Shown one piece after another: positions 17,487 through 26,472 of a DNA stretch of 64,000 bases. Position 1 is the first letter of the stretch. Every line of letters starts with the position of its first letter. The translations under genes and the position numbers were made by a program. The notes under the pieces are model-generated. The model did no database searches, had not been told where the DNA came from, and saw nothing but the letters and a program-made list of their open reading frames with translations. Source of the DNA: an uncultured Eudoraea sp. (GTDB lineage Bacteria > Bacteroidota > Bacteroidia > Flavobacteriales > Flavobacteriaceae); assembly GCF_947490415.1 (NCBI RefSeq), contig NZ_CANLGX010000009.1:39448-103447 (forward strand). Direction: 5' to 3'.

Positions 17487-20141
17487 ATGGAAAATCGGAT
17501 TACTTTAGTAAGAAATTACGGTAGTATGTTGCATGAAACCCAAACATCTTCTAATGATTACCTTATAAAACAGTTACCAGTTTCAACGGTATTTGTGAAT
17601 AAAAAATTCAAAATAATACATACTTCAGATAAATGGATTACTTACTTTGATTTTACAAACAGGGATGTAATTGGTTTATCGCTATTTGAACTCTTTGAGG
17701 ATATCAGCAAATCCTGGAAAAAAGATCTCAATAATGTAATTAAAGGCAAAGCCATGCTTTCTGGCGTAGAAAATTTTTATGATGCTCAAAAAAACGAAAA
17801 ATGGTTTGAGTATGTAAATGTTCCCTGGTATGATGAGAAGGAAAACATTATTGGCGCCATTATCCAGACAAAAGATATTTCTGATACAATTTTTGATGAT
17901 ATTAAACTGGAAAAGCTTGAAATTTTACTTAGGGATAAATCCGAAATTTCAAAAATTGGAAGTTGGGAGTATGATGCAGTCCAGGACAAACTATCCTGGT
18001 GTAATATAACCAAAAGAATTCATGAAGTATCTGAAGATTTTGTGCCGGATATTGAAAGTGGTATAAAATTTTATAAGGAAGGTTATAGCAGGAATACAAT
18101 AGCCATGGCAGTTGATAGAGCGATGACAAAAGGGATTGCCTGGAATGAAACCTTACAATTGATCACGGCAAAAGGAAAAGAAATCTCTGTTATAGCGGCT
18201 GGCAAACCTGTTTTTAAAGATGATAAGTTTTTGGGTGTTATAGGTACGTTCAAAGATATTACGGATGAAGTATTGAAAAAGGTAAAAACAGAAGAACAAG
18301 AGCGTATTTTCAGTAGTATTTTTAATTCTTCATATCAGTTTACGGGTATTTTAGATACCGAAGGAACTTTTCTGGAGGTCAACGACACTGCTTTACAATT
18401 TTCTGGCCTCAGGCAGGAGGATATAATTAATAAAAAGTTTTGGGACGCGTACTGGTGGCCAATTCCGGATATGGTAAAAGAAGGGTTAAAGCAGGTGATA
18501 GCAGCTGCAGCCCAGGGAGAGTTTATGCGGAGTGAGATAGTAGTTCTGGATAAAAACAAACAACCTATTCCTGTAGATTTCAGTTTAAAACCCATTTACA
18601 ACGAAAATGATAAAGTAGTATCTCTTTTGGCCGAGGGGCGTATGATTAAAGAAATGGTTGAGGCCCGACAGAAGTTGAAAATAAGTGAACAGAAATTTAG
18701 GTCCTTATATGAATTGTCTCCAATTGCCTACATACTTAGCGATTTTGAAACCGGAGAGATACTGGATTTTAACAGTTCCTTTGAAACGGCAACAGGCTAT
18801 AGTAAAGAAGACATGACTAGTTTAAGGTACACGGATATTATACCAGATTCGTCCAAGTATAAATTGACTAATTTCTTAAAGGAAGTTGATTCAATAGGTA
18901 CCTATGGCCCTTTTGAACATATGTTTGCCAAAAAGGATGGAACGAGTTATCCTGTTTTAATAAGTGGATCATTAGTAGGAAATAAAAAGGGGAGAAAATT
19001 ACTTTGGTCTACTGCGCAGGACATCTCCGAAGTAAAGAAAAAAGAAAAACAAATAAGGGAAGAACAAAAGCTTTTAAAGACATTAATAGATAATTTACCG
19101 CTTAATGTCTATATAAAAGATCTGGAATCCAGGAAAATTTTAGTTAATAAATCAGAATTAATTTATTGTGGGTTTAAGGAAGAATCAGAAGTTTTAGGCA
19201 AAAGTGATTATGAGTTTTACGATAAAAAATCTGCCTTAATTTCCAGAGAAGAAGATCAAAGAGTCATCAATAGTTTGATTCCAATTTTGGGAAAAGAAAC
19301 TATAAGTGTGAAGAAGGATGGAAGTATAACTAAATTTATGACTTCAAAAATTCCACTTATTGGCCCTGATGGTGCAGCCAGCGGTCTGATAGGTATAAGC
19401 ATGGATATTTCTGATCTTAAACAGAAGGAGCAGGAACTTAGAGACCTCATAAATGTTACTTCTATTCAAAACAAACAATTAATCAATTTTGCTCATATTG
19501 TATCGCATAATTTAAGGTCCCATACAGCAAATTTTTCTATGTTACTGGAGTTTCTGGTTGATGAAGAAGATGCGAATGAACAAGAGAATATAATAAAAAT
19601 GCTTACTGAGGCGTCCGATAACTTATTGGAAACCCTGGACAATCTAAATGAAGTTGTGGCCATTAGCACCAACGTAAATCTAGATAAAAAACCGGTTAAT
19701 TTAAATAAGAAAATTGCAGCTGCGGAGAAAAATTTAGCAGCATTTCTTAAAAAGAACAATGCAAAAATCATCAATAAAATACCCGATGAAACTTATATAA
19801 AAGTAATACCCGCTTATATTGACAGTATAATTATGAACTTTATAACCAATGCTGTAAAGTATAAGGACGATAGCCGTGATCCGGTCATTAAATTAACGGT
19901 ATCTGAAAATGAAAAATATACTATTTTAAGTATAGAAGATAACGGACTTGGTATTGATTTGAATAAATATGGCGAAAAATTATTTGGAATGTATAAAACT
20001 TTCCATGATAATTCAGATGCTCGGGGCATTGGGTTATATATTACCAAAAATCAAGTTGAGGCCATGAATGGGAAGATTATGGCTTGCAGTGAAGTGGGTA
20101 AGGGAACGACGTTTAACATATATTTTAATGACAAAGCTTAA
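17487..20141 (+). CDS. Multi-PAS sensor histidine kinase
   Basis: An 884-residue soluble-looking kinase with no clear membrane helix. About five PAS units can be made out: near residues 20-130, 150-260 (ending IGTFKDITDEV), 275-395, 405-520 and 530-650 (ending IGISMDISDLK). The phosphoacceptor is probably the His in FAHIVSHNLRSHTANF, followed by an ATPase domain with IIMNFITNAVKYKD (N box), EDNGLGIDLNKYG and DARGIGLYITKN. A TTG at 17484 precedes the ATG. The stop lies within the start of a single-domain receiver gene (14-bp overlap), its likely partner. Confidence 0.88.
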   Translation: MENRITLVRNYGSMLHETQTSSNDYLIKQLPVSTVFVNKKFKIIHTSDKWITYFDFTNRDVIGLSLFELFEDISKSWKKDLNNVIKGKAMLSGVENFYDAQKNEKWFEYVNVPWYDEKENIIGAIIQTKDISDTIFDDIKLEKLEILLRDKSEISKIGSWEYDAVQDKLSWCNITKRIHEVSEDFVPDIESGIKFYKEGYSRNTIAMAVDRAMTKGIAWNETLQLITAKGKEISVIAAGKPVFKDDKFLGVIGTFKDITDEVLKKVKTEEQERIFSSIFNSSYQFTGILDTEGTFLEVNDTALQFSGLRQEDIINKKFWDAYWWPIPDMVKEGLKQVIAAAAQGEFMRSEIVVLDKNKQPIPVDFSLKPIYNENDKVVSLLAEGRMIKEMVEARQKLKISEQKFRSLYELSPIAYILSDFETGEILDFNSSFETATGYSKEDMTSLRYTDIIPDSSKYKLTNFLKEVDSIGTYGPFEHMFAKKDGTSYPVLISGSLVGNKKGRKLLWSTAQDISEVKKKEKQIREEQKLLKTLIDNLPLNVYIKDLESRKILVNKSELIYCGFKEESEVLGKSDYEFYDKKSALISREEDQRVINSLIPILGKETISVKKDGSITKFMTSKIPLIGPDGAASGLIGISMDISDLKQKEQELRDLINVTSIQNKQLINFAHIVSHNLRSHTANFSMLLEFLVDEEDANEQENIIKMLTEASDNLLETLDNLNEVVAISTNVNLDKKPVNLNKKIAAAEKNLAAFLKKNNAKIINKIPDETYIKVIPAYIDSIIMNFITNAVKYKDDSRDPVIKLTVSENEKYTILSIEDNGLGIDLNKYGEKLFGMYKTFHDNSDARGIGLYITKNQVEAMNGKIMACSEVGKGTTFNIYFNDKA

Positions 20142-20532
20142 ATCAATAGCTATTATAGATGATGATCCAATAACCGTATTCGGCATAAAAAGGATACTTA
20201 GTGCCTTAAATGTAAGCGAGAACATTAATAGTTATGTCAATGGGAAAGAGGCCATTGATGATTTTAAAAGTATTTTTAAAAATAACGAAGAAGTCCCTGA
20301 GGTTATATTTTTGGATATCAATATGCCAATTATGGATGGATGGCAATTTCTTGAGGAATTCATAACATTGCCCATTACACATAAAATAAGAATCAACATT
20401 TTAACTTCGTCTATAGATCCCGCCGATAGGGAAAACTGGAAATTCTATATGACCAGGACGCACCACATCATAGATTACAAAAACAAACCCATACAAAAGA
20501 AGGAAATTGAAGAGATTACGAAGGCGGCTTAA
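20128..20532 (+). CDS. Single-domain response regulator
   Basis: A 134-residue receiver domain with no output domain. Features are IAIIDDDPITVFGIKRI (acidic pocket), VIFLDINMPIMDGWQF (phosphorylated Asp), ILTSSID (Thr/Ser switch) and KNKPIQKKEI (conserved Lys). An in-frame ATG at 20068 exists inside the kinase gene, but residues before MTKLKSIAIIDD do not fit a receiver. The 14-bp overlap with the kinase indicates co-expression. It may relay phosphate to another protein, as such stand-alone receivers commonly do. Confidence 0.9.
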   Translation: MTKLKSIAIIDDDPITVFGIKRILSALNVSENINSYVNGKEAIDDFKSIFKNNEEVPEVIFLDINMPIMDGWQFLEEFITLPITHKIRINILTSSIDPADRENWKFYMTRTHHIIDYKNKPIQKKEIEEITKAA

Positions 20533-20548
20533 ATTATAAGCCGGAATT

Positions 20549-20935
20549 TTGTTTAATTGTGATACGGGATTTATCAGAATTTATATTTCCAAACTTCATG
20601 AGACGCCTCTTGGTACTTCTTTTATTTTAGAAACTATCGGACTTACCGTTGTAGATTCCTTTTTATTTGGAGTTTTTTTTGATCCTATTTTCCAGCAAAA
20701 AGAAGGATTCTCTCCCTATGTATTCGAAAATCTTGCTATAGAAATAATAAAAAATAATGATCGTCTACGCGAAAGTTTTGAATTTAAAAAAGAGACGGAT
20801 GAAGCATTTAGGCAAAATTCATATGATCAATTGTAATGGATATATACACGCTCAAAATATTATGAAGCATCCCATTTACGATATCCTGTATATCGCATCC
20901 CTAAGGATACATTTAATACGGTAAAACAAAACTAA
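20549..20935 (+). pseudogene. C-terminal remnant of an M14 zinc carboxypeptidase
   Basis: The frame reads ISKLHETPLGTS, FFDPIFQQKEGFSPYVFE and DEAFRQNSYDQL, then an in-frame TAA (20834-20836), then WIYTRSKYYEASHLRYPVYR to a TAA at 20933-20935. These segments resemble, in order and spacing, the last part of large secreted M14-family carboxypeptidases of Flavobacteriia, which end with a bulky aromatic RYPVYR tail. The catalytic domain, signal peptide and a plausible start are absent, and the internal stop splits the end. It is therefore a decayed fragment. Assignment rests on remembered family features, not a search. Confidence 0.65.
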
Positions 20936-21519
20936 TCTGCAAATAGTGATCTTATATTGGTATAAGAATTTTCCAGGGCCTTATGAATTTTCTGTGGTCC
21001 TTTCCATTTTACTTTTTCTATACCCTCATTTTTTTGACCAACTAACTTTCCCTTGTAAGCCGTTTTCATAGCATACCAATGCACTTCCTTGAGTTTGTAG
21101 ATGCCGTTTTTTTTAAAAATATGGTACGTAGTCCGCAGAAAGTTTTCAATCTTTAAACCTTTAACCCCGGTTTCTTCCTCAACTTCTCTGAGTGCACATT
21201 CTTCAATAGATTCCCCTTTTTCAAGTTTTCCTTTGGGCAGGTCCCATTTGTCATTCCTGTATATAAAAAGAACTTTACCCTTTTTATTGGTCACCACACC
21301 ACCTCCGGCAATTTCCATTGGAATTTTTTTTGTAAACTTTTTTAAAATTTCCTCGTGGTTGGGATGATAGATAAATGCTCTGTCCATCTTTTTTTTTGCC
21401 AAAGCATCTATGGCGTCATTAATGGCTTCCCCATTTAGCATAAAATATTGACCATTTACGGTATCAGATAGTTTGTTTGTTAAAATCAAAGGGGCATCTT
21501 TAACAAAAACTTTATACAT
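20932..21519 (-). CDS. NUDIX hydrolase
   Basis: A 195-residue protein with a complete NUDIX box: GKLEKGESIEECALREVEEE followed by TGV (G-x5-E-x7-RE-x2-EE-xGU). An N-terminal extension of about 70 residues precedes the domain. NUDIX enzymes cleave nucleoside diphosphates linked to other moieties; the substrate cannot be inferred. An in-frame ATG at 21546 is less likely than 21519 (MYKVFVKDAPLIL) because it would overlap pyrE. The start codon is only 7 bp from the divergent pyrE start, so each promoter region must extend into the other gene. Confidence 0.9.
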   Translation of the reverse strand: MYKVFVKDAPLILTNKLSDTVNGQYFMLNGEAINDAIDALAKKKMDRAFIYHPNHEEILKKFTKKIPMEIAGGGVVTNKKGKVLFIYRNDKWDLPKGKLEKGESIEECALREVEEETGVKGLKIENFLRTTYHIFKKNGIYKLKEVHWYAMKTAYKGKLVGQKNEGIEKVKWKGPQKIHKALENSYTNIRSLFAD

Positions 21520-21526
21520 TTGTGAA

Positions 21527-22168
21527 ATGGTTTTAGATAAGAACACTGCGGCAAAAACAGCCGAGCTCCTACTGCAAATTAATGCAATTAAGTTGAAACC
21601 AGAAAATCCTTTTACATGGGCCTCCGGATGGAAATCTCCAATTTATTGTGACAATAGGATAATCCTGTCTTTTCCTGACATCAGAAATTACATAAGAGAA
21701 CAAATTGCAAAACAACTTGTCGACTTATATGGGAAGCCAGATATAATTGCCGGTGTGGCTACTGGTGCAATTGGCATTGGGATGCTTGTTGCAGACTATC
21801 TGGGGTTGCCTTTTATTTATGTGAGGCCGGAAGCCAAGTCACATGGCAGACAAAATCAAATTGAAGGGCAGTTGTCAGCTAATCAGACTGTTGTAGTTAT
21901 TGAAGATCTCATAAGCACTGGTAAAAGTAGCCTAAATGCAGTAGAAGCTTTAAAACAAAATGGGGCCGTCGTAAAAGGTATGTTAGCAATTTTTACATAC
22001 GGTTTTAGTATCTCCGAAGAGAATTTTAAAGCTAAAGAGATAGAACTTCATACGCTTAGCAATTATGAATACCTTATAGAGCAAGCTTCTTCCAGCAAAC
22101 ATATTAAGGAGGACCAATTAAAAACACTAATTGAATGGAGAAATAATCCTTCAACCTGGAAATCATGA
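21527..22168 (+). CDS. pyrE: Orotate phosphoribosyltransferase
   Basis: Adds the PRPP phosphoribosyl group to orotate in de novo pyrimidine synthesis. The 213-residue protein has FTWASGWKSPIYCDNR near the N-terminus and the PRPP-binding motif VVVIEDLISTGKSS. A frame starting at 21473 lies inside the NUDIX gene; ATG 21527 gives the normal opening MVLDKNTAAKTAELLL. TACATTTG at 21515-21522 is a possible -7 element, which would put transcription start almost at the ATG. Confidence 0.95.
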   Translation: MVLDKNTAAKTAELLLQINAIKLKPENPFTWASGWKSPIYCDNRIILSFPDIRNYIREQIAKQLVDLYGKPDIIAGVATGAIGIGMLVADYLGLPFIYVRPEAKSHGRQNQIEGQLSANQTVVVIEDLISTGKSSLNAVEALKQNGAVVKGMLAIFTYGFSISEENFKAKEIELHTLSNYEYLIEQASSSKHIKEDQLKTLIEWRNNPSTWKS

Positions 22169-22172
22169 AATC

Positions 22173-22565
22173 ATGGAAATACAAACTGAAAAGAAAGCCG
22201 TCTCAAAAAACATAAAGGATGTATATGAATTTGTTATAGATCTTAAAAATTTTGAGCAATTAATGCCCGATAGCATTGATAAATTTGAAGTTTTAGACAA
22301 AGACACTTTCTTATTTGCTCTTAAAGGGATGCCGCAAATAGTACTCAAAAGAAAAAATCAACAACCTTTTAACCAACTGGTATTAGGAGCTGCCAGTGAA
22401 AAGTTACCTTTTACACTTACCGTCGATATCGATTCTAATAACGATAGTGAAACAGAAGTAGGGTTACATTTTGAAGGAGAGTTTAATTCAATGATGGCTA
22501 TGATGATAAAAACCCCTATTACTAATTTTATGAATGCCTTATCAGATAATTTGAGTAAAATTTAG
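22173..22565 (+). CDS. SRPBCC (START-like) family protein
   Basis: A 130-residue protein starting MEIQTEKKAVSKNIKDVYEF, 5 bp after the pyrE stop. The pattern of an initial strand, then VYEFVIDLKNFEQLMPDS and a long C-terminal helix (MAMMIKTPITNFMNALSDNL) fits the polyketide cyclase/SRPBCC fold, which binds hydrophobic ligands in a helix-grip cavity. Co-transcription with pyrE is likely. I cannot assign a ligand or pathway. Confidence 0.8.
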   Translation: MEIQTEKKAVSKNIKDVYEFVIDLKNFEQLMPDSIDKFEVLDKDTFLFALKGMPQIVLKRKNQQPFNQLVLGAASEKLPFTLTVDIDSNNDSETEVGLHFEGEFNSMMAMMIKTPITNFMNALSDNLSKI

Positions 22566-22595
22566 AACTCATTTACAGAGTCCAACCAAGGCGTT

Positions 22596-23327
22596 TTAGT
22601 GCAACAGTTCCAATTCCTTAAATGCATATTCCTTTAAAATAGAATCTTCCAATTCCACTACTAAATTACCTCCTTTAGAGATTCCACGTATATAGCCTGT
22701 AAAAAACTTGGAATCCCGGTCCTTGAAAGTAGACGGTTTGTCCATCCTGAAGAGTAACTTTTCATACTGCTTACGCATAGCAGGAACTTTTCCAGATTCA
22801 AAATCATTAAAAAGTATATTGAGATTGAGTACTAAAGATGTGAGCACTTCATCAAGATTAAACGTCTTACCCTTAATTTTTTTTAACGATGATGCTTTTT
22901 TTAAATTTCCGAATTCTAGTTGATTGACATTCAATCCAAATCCAATTATAGAAGACTGAATTATATTATTCTTTAAATTATTTTCTATTAGAATACCACA
23001 TATCTTAAAATTACCTGACAGAATGTCGTTAGGCCATTTAACTCGTAAATTTGGTATAAATAAGTTTTTAAGTGTATTGTAAACTGCTAATGAAGTAATT
23101 ATATTTAATAAAAATTGTTCTTGAATCTGGTAGTTTTTAAAATACTTTAAAACGCTAAAAGTTAGGTTTTTACCTGCTTCGGATTCCCATTGAGTCCCCA
23201 TTTGCCCGCGACCATTCAACTGCTGATTTGCACTAACAATTGTAAAATCTTCCAGCTTCTCTGAATGCATTAACTTTTTCAGGTAGGTGTTTGTCGAATC
23301 CGTGGCATCAAGTTTGATCCTTTTCAT
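22596..23327 (-). CDS. birA: Biotin--[acetyl-CoA-carboxylase] ligase
   Basis: Attaches biotin to the carrier domain of biotin-dependent carboxylases. At 243 residues it is the short form without the N-terminal DNA-binding domain, so it is probably not a repressor. Motifs are DSTNTYLKKLM, NGRGQMGTQWESEAGKNLTF (biotin/AMP-binding GRG-x-x-G loop), VKWPNDIL and KICGILIEN. It is divergent from rsfS, with about 94 bp between the starts. Confidence 0.95.
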   Translation of the reverse strand: MKRIKLDATDSTNTYLKKLMHSEKLEDFTIVSANQQLNGRGQMGTQWESEAGKNLTFSVLKYFKNYQIQEQFLLNIITSLAVYNTLKNLFIPNLRVKWPNDILSGNFKICGILIENNLKNNIIQSSIIGFGLNVNQLEFGNLKKASSLKKIKGKTFNLDEVLTSLVLNLNILFNDFESGKVPAMRKQYEKLLFRMDKPSTFKDRDSKFFTGYIRGISKGGNLVVELEDSILKEYAFKELELLH

Positions 23328-23394
23328 ATAGGCGTGTTCGTTTTTGATCTACAATGTTATGTTAAAAACAATAGCTAAGAAAACAAAAAAACAA

Positions 23395-23402
23395 TAACTT
23401 TG
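23395..23402 (+). promoter_or_regulatory. Possible -7 element ahead of rsfS-ftsH
   Basis: TAACTTTG matches TAnnTTTG and ends 19 bases before the rsfS ATG at 23422. No clear TTG is seen at the -33 position, so the match is partial. Confidence 0.35.
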
Positions 23403-23421
23403 TACAAATTAAAATTATTGA

Positions 23422-23799
23422 ATGCAGAAAAGGAAAGCGAGTGCAGATGAGTTAATTACCTTAATCTTAGATGGAATAGAAGAAGTTAAAGGACTCGAGA
23501 TAAATGTACTTGACCTAAGGGAAATAGAGAATACTGTTTGTGACTACTTTATAATTTGTAATGGCACTTCTAATACGCATGTTAATGCGATAGTAAATTC
23601 AATCCAAAAAACAGTAAGTAAGGCATTAAAAGACAAACCATGGCATGTTGAAGGATCTGAAAATGCGGAATGGGTATTGTTAGACTATGTAAACGTAGTT
23701 GTTCATGTATTTCAAAAGCATATACGAGAATTTTATGACGTGGAGGGGCTTTGGGGAGACGCAAAAGTCACAATGGTAGAAAGTAGTTTTAATCAGTAA
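23422..23799 (+). CDS. rsfS: Ribosomal silencing factor RsfS
   Basis: A 125-residue protein of the RsfS/Iojap family, which binds ribosomal protein uL14 and blocks subunit joining during starvation. Conserved segments are INVLDLREIENTVCDYFIIC (with the family VCDYFVI core), KDKPWHVEGSENAEWVLLDY and VVVHVFQKHIREFYDVEGLW. It precedes ftsH by 9 bp, a pairing common in Bacteroidota, and the two are likely co-transcribed. Confidence 0.95.
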   Translation: MQKRKASADELITLILDGIEEVKGLEINVLDLREIENTVCDYFIICNGTSNTHVNAIVNSIQKTVSKALKDKPWHVEGSENAEWVLLDYVNVVVHVFQKHIREFYDVEGLWGDAKVTMVESSFNQ

Positions 23800-23808
23800 A
23801 AAAAGACA

Positions 23809-25803
23809 ATGGCAAAAGACAATAATACCCCGCAAAAGAAACCGAGATTCAGCTCTTGGTGGATTTATGGCTTGATTGCAATATTCTTAATTGGTTTCCA
23901 ATTCTTTAGCAGCGACAATCTGGCCTCAACAAAGAAAACAACTACTTCTGAGCTACAGGAATACCTTAGAAATGGAGATATCACCAAGATATTGATTATT
24001 ACCAACACCAATCAGGCTAAAGTTTTCCTGTCTGATGAAGCACTTTCCAAGGATGTTCATAAGGATGTGTCTGAAAAGCCTTTGTTTCCTTCAACGGGCT
24101 CTATACCCCAATATGTATTGGATTATGGGGATTTGCAAATTTTTCAGAATGAAATAACTGAAATAAAAAAGGAGAGTAACTTAGATACCATAGTAGAATT
24201 TGATAAAGAGTCTAATGTCTTTATGGAGTTGTTGTTATCTATTCTGCCATTTGTACTGATTATTGGTATATGGATTTATCTTATGCGCAGAATGTCCGGA
24301 GGTGCCGGTGGAGGTGCCGGTGGTCAGATATTTAATATCGGAAAATCCAAGGCAAAATTATTTGATGAAAAAACCGATACCAGAACTTCCTTCAGGGATG
24401 TTGCGGGTTTGGAAGGGGCTAAAGAAGAAGTCGAAGAAATAGTGGAATTCTTAAAGTTCCCTGACAAGTATACTTCCTTGGGTGGTAAAATTCCTAAAGG
24501 AGCGCTTTTGGTTGGACCTCCCGGTACTGGGAAAACATTACTTGCAAAAGCAGTTGCAGGAGAAGCAAAAGTTCCTTTCTTCTCATTATCCGGTTCAGAT
24601 TTTGTTGAAATGTTTGTTGGTGTAGGTGCATCAAGGGTTAGGGATCTATTTAAGCAGGCGAAGGACAAATCACCCGCAATTATTTTTATCGATGAAATTG
24701 ATGCAATAGGACGGGCAAGAGGTAAAAACAATTTCACCGGATCTAATGATGAACGCGAAAATACCTTGAACCAGTTATTAACGGAAATGGATGGTTTTGG
24801 CACAAATACCAATGTAATTGTATTGGCTGCTACCAACAGAGCTGATGTATTGGATAAAGCGTTGATGCGTGCCGGTAGATTTGACAGGCAGATTTATGTA
24901 GATCTTCCTGATATTCGGGAAAGAAAGGAAATATTTGAAGTACATCTTAGACCAATAAAAACTTCTGAGACACTTGATCTCGATTTTCTGGCCAGACAAA
25001 CTCCGGGATTTTCGGGAGCAGATATAGCCAACGTCTGTAATGAAGCTGCACTTATTGCAGCCCGTAAAGAAAAAAAGGCAGTTGGCAAACAAGACTTCCT
25101 TGATGCGGTAGACAGAATTGTCGGTGGACTTGAAAAAAAGAATAAAATTATTACCCCGGAAGAGAAAAGGACTATTGCCTATCATGAGGCTGGCCATGCA
25201 ACTGTAAGCTGGATGCTGGAACATGCTGCGCCATTGGTGAAAGTTACAATAGTACCAAGAGGTCAATCTCTGGGTTCAGCATGGTATTTGCCCGAAGAAC
25301 GCCTTATAGTTCGTCCTGATCAAATGAAAGATGAAATGTGCGCTACTTTGGGAGGCAGGGCCGCTGAAAAAGTGATGTTTGATAAAATATCTACCGGTGC
25401 TCTGAGTGATTTGGAAAAAGTAACCAAACAGGCCCGTGCAATGGTAACTATTTATGGACTTAATGACCAAATAGGAAATCTTACCTACTACGACTCATCT
25501 GGTCAGAACGAATACGGATTTACCAAGCCATACAGCGAAGAAACTGCCCAGGTAATTGATCAGGAAATTTCTAAGTTAATTGAAGAGCAGTATAGACGAG
25601 CTGTTGACGTACTGAAAAAAAATAAAGATAAACTTACAACCTTGGCTGAACGCTTATTGGAAAAAGAAGTTATCTTTAAAGAGGATTTACTTAAAATTTT
25701 TGGCAGTCGCCCTTTTGAAAAAGTTTTTGATAAAAAAGGTCAGGAAATAGTTTCTGCTGATACTCTTACTCCTGAAGAATCTGCTGAAGAAAATAATAAG
25801 TAA
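23809..25803 (+). CDS. ftsH: ATP-dependent zinc metalloprotease FtsH
   Basis: Membrane-anchored AAA+ protease that degrades damaged membrane proteins and short-lived regulators. It has 664 residues. Two membrane helices flank a periplasmic domain (about 18-33 and 140-159). The AAA domain has Walker A GPPGTGKT (236-243), Walker B IIFIDEID and the second region of homology ADVLDKALMRAGRFDR. The zinc site is HEAGH at 459-463. The C-terminal tail is acidic (LTPEESAEENNK). The protein looks intact and lies ahead of lipid-synthesis genes. Confidence 0.97.
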   Translation: MAKDNNTPQKKPRFSSWWIYGLIAIFLIGFQFFSSDNLASTKKTTTSELQEYLRNGDITKILIITNTNQAKVFLSDEALSKDVHKDVSEKPLFPSTGSIPQYVLDYGDLQIFQNEITEIKKESNLDTIVEFDKESNVFMELLLSILPFVLIIGIWIYLMRRMSGGAGGGAGGQIFNIGKSKAKLFDEKTDTRTSFRDVAGLEGAKEEVEEIVEFLKFPDKYTSLGGKIPKGALLVGPPGTGKTLLAKAVAGEAKVPFFSLSGSDFVEMFVGVGASRVRDLFKQAKDKSPAIIFIDEIDAIGRARGKNNFTGSNDERENTLNQLLTEMDGFGTNTNVIVLAATNRADVLDKALMRAGRFDRQIYVDLPDIRERKEIFEVHLRPIKTSETLDLDFLARQTPGFSGADIANVCNEAALIAARKEKKAVGKQDFLDAVDRIVGGLEKKNKIITPEEKRTIAYHEAGHATVSWMLEHAAPLVKVTIVPRGQSLGSAWYLPEERLIVRPDQMKDEMCATLGGRAAEKVMFDKISTGALSDLEKVTKQARAMVTIYGLNDQIGNLTYYDSSGQNEYGFTKPYSEETAQVIDQEISKLIEEQYRRAVDVLKKNKDKLTTLAERLLEKEVIFKEDLLKIFGSRPFEKVFDKKGQEIVSADTLTPEESAEENNK

Positions 25804-25859
25804 TTCTAGGTGTTGCTTTTTTAAGTGATTCGAGCTTTATTTGAAGATTAAATATATCG

Positions 25860-26471
25860 ATGGGTCTATTTGACAAGCTATTTGGTGGTGGTAAAAAGAA
25901 AGTTTCCAAAGAAACAGTGGAAACGAGAGGTATGCATATGCCCGACCTAAATATCCCTGTTGATGAGAAGTTTACTATTCATTTTAAAAAGAATGGTGGC
26001 AAATTTATTTATTGCGATTCTTTTGATGAAGTTTCAGAAGCTTTAAAAAATATAATTGAGGAAAATCATTGGGAGGAACTTCCTTTCTTTGTAATGAATC
26101 CCCGCTTAGAAGAAAAATTTTCTAAAGCCAATTTAAGGTTTACAAATAAAGCAAACGATAGTGAAATTTTCTTTACTACTTGCGAACATTTGGTTGCCCA
26201 AAACGGATCTATTTTAGTTTGCTCAAACCAGCTTAAAGAAAAGAAACTTAACGAAGTGCCAGACAATGTTATTGTTTTCGCCACAACCAGTCAGTTAGTA
26301 GAAACTATTGGAGAGGGTTTAAAAACAATCAAAAAAAAATACAGACAAGGTATTCCGGCAAATATTACTACTATTAAACATTTTCAAAGTACTGAAGAAA
26401 ATGCCAATGATTTTCTAACCTACGGTAGCAGTACAAAGCACTTGTACTTATTACTTATGGAAGACCTTTAG
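25860..26471 (+). CDS. LUD domain protein (LutB/LutC-like)
   Basis: A 203-residue protein resembling LutC/YkgG lactate-utilisation proteins (DUF162): FFTTCEHLVAQNGSILVCSN corresponds to the conserved a-x-a-GsI segment, and NVIVFATTSQLVETIGEGLK and HLYLLLMEDL to the later strands. The N-terminus (MGLFDKLFGGGKKK) is a short basic amphipathic stretch. No LutA or LutB is nearby, so lactate oxidation is unlikely to be its job here; in many Flavobacteriia this gene sits between ftsH and cdsA as it does here. Its biochemical role is unknown. Confidence 0.8.
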   Translation: MGLFDKLFGGGKKKVSKETVETRGMHMPDLNIPVDEKFTIHFKKNGGKFIYCDSFDEVSEALKNIIEENHWEELPFFVMNPRLEEKFSKANLRFTNKANDSEIFFTTCEHLVAQNGSILVCSNQLKEKKLNEVPDNVIVFATTSQLVETIGEGLKTIKKKYRQGIPANITTIKHFQSTEENANDFLTYGSSTKHLYLLLMEDL

Positions 26472-26472
26472 T

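Noticed and set aside
24324..24836. A 170-residue minus-strand frame within ftsH.
   Set aside because: It is antisense to the conserved AAA domain of FtsH and shows no family motif.
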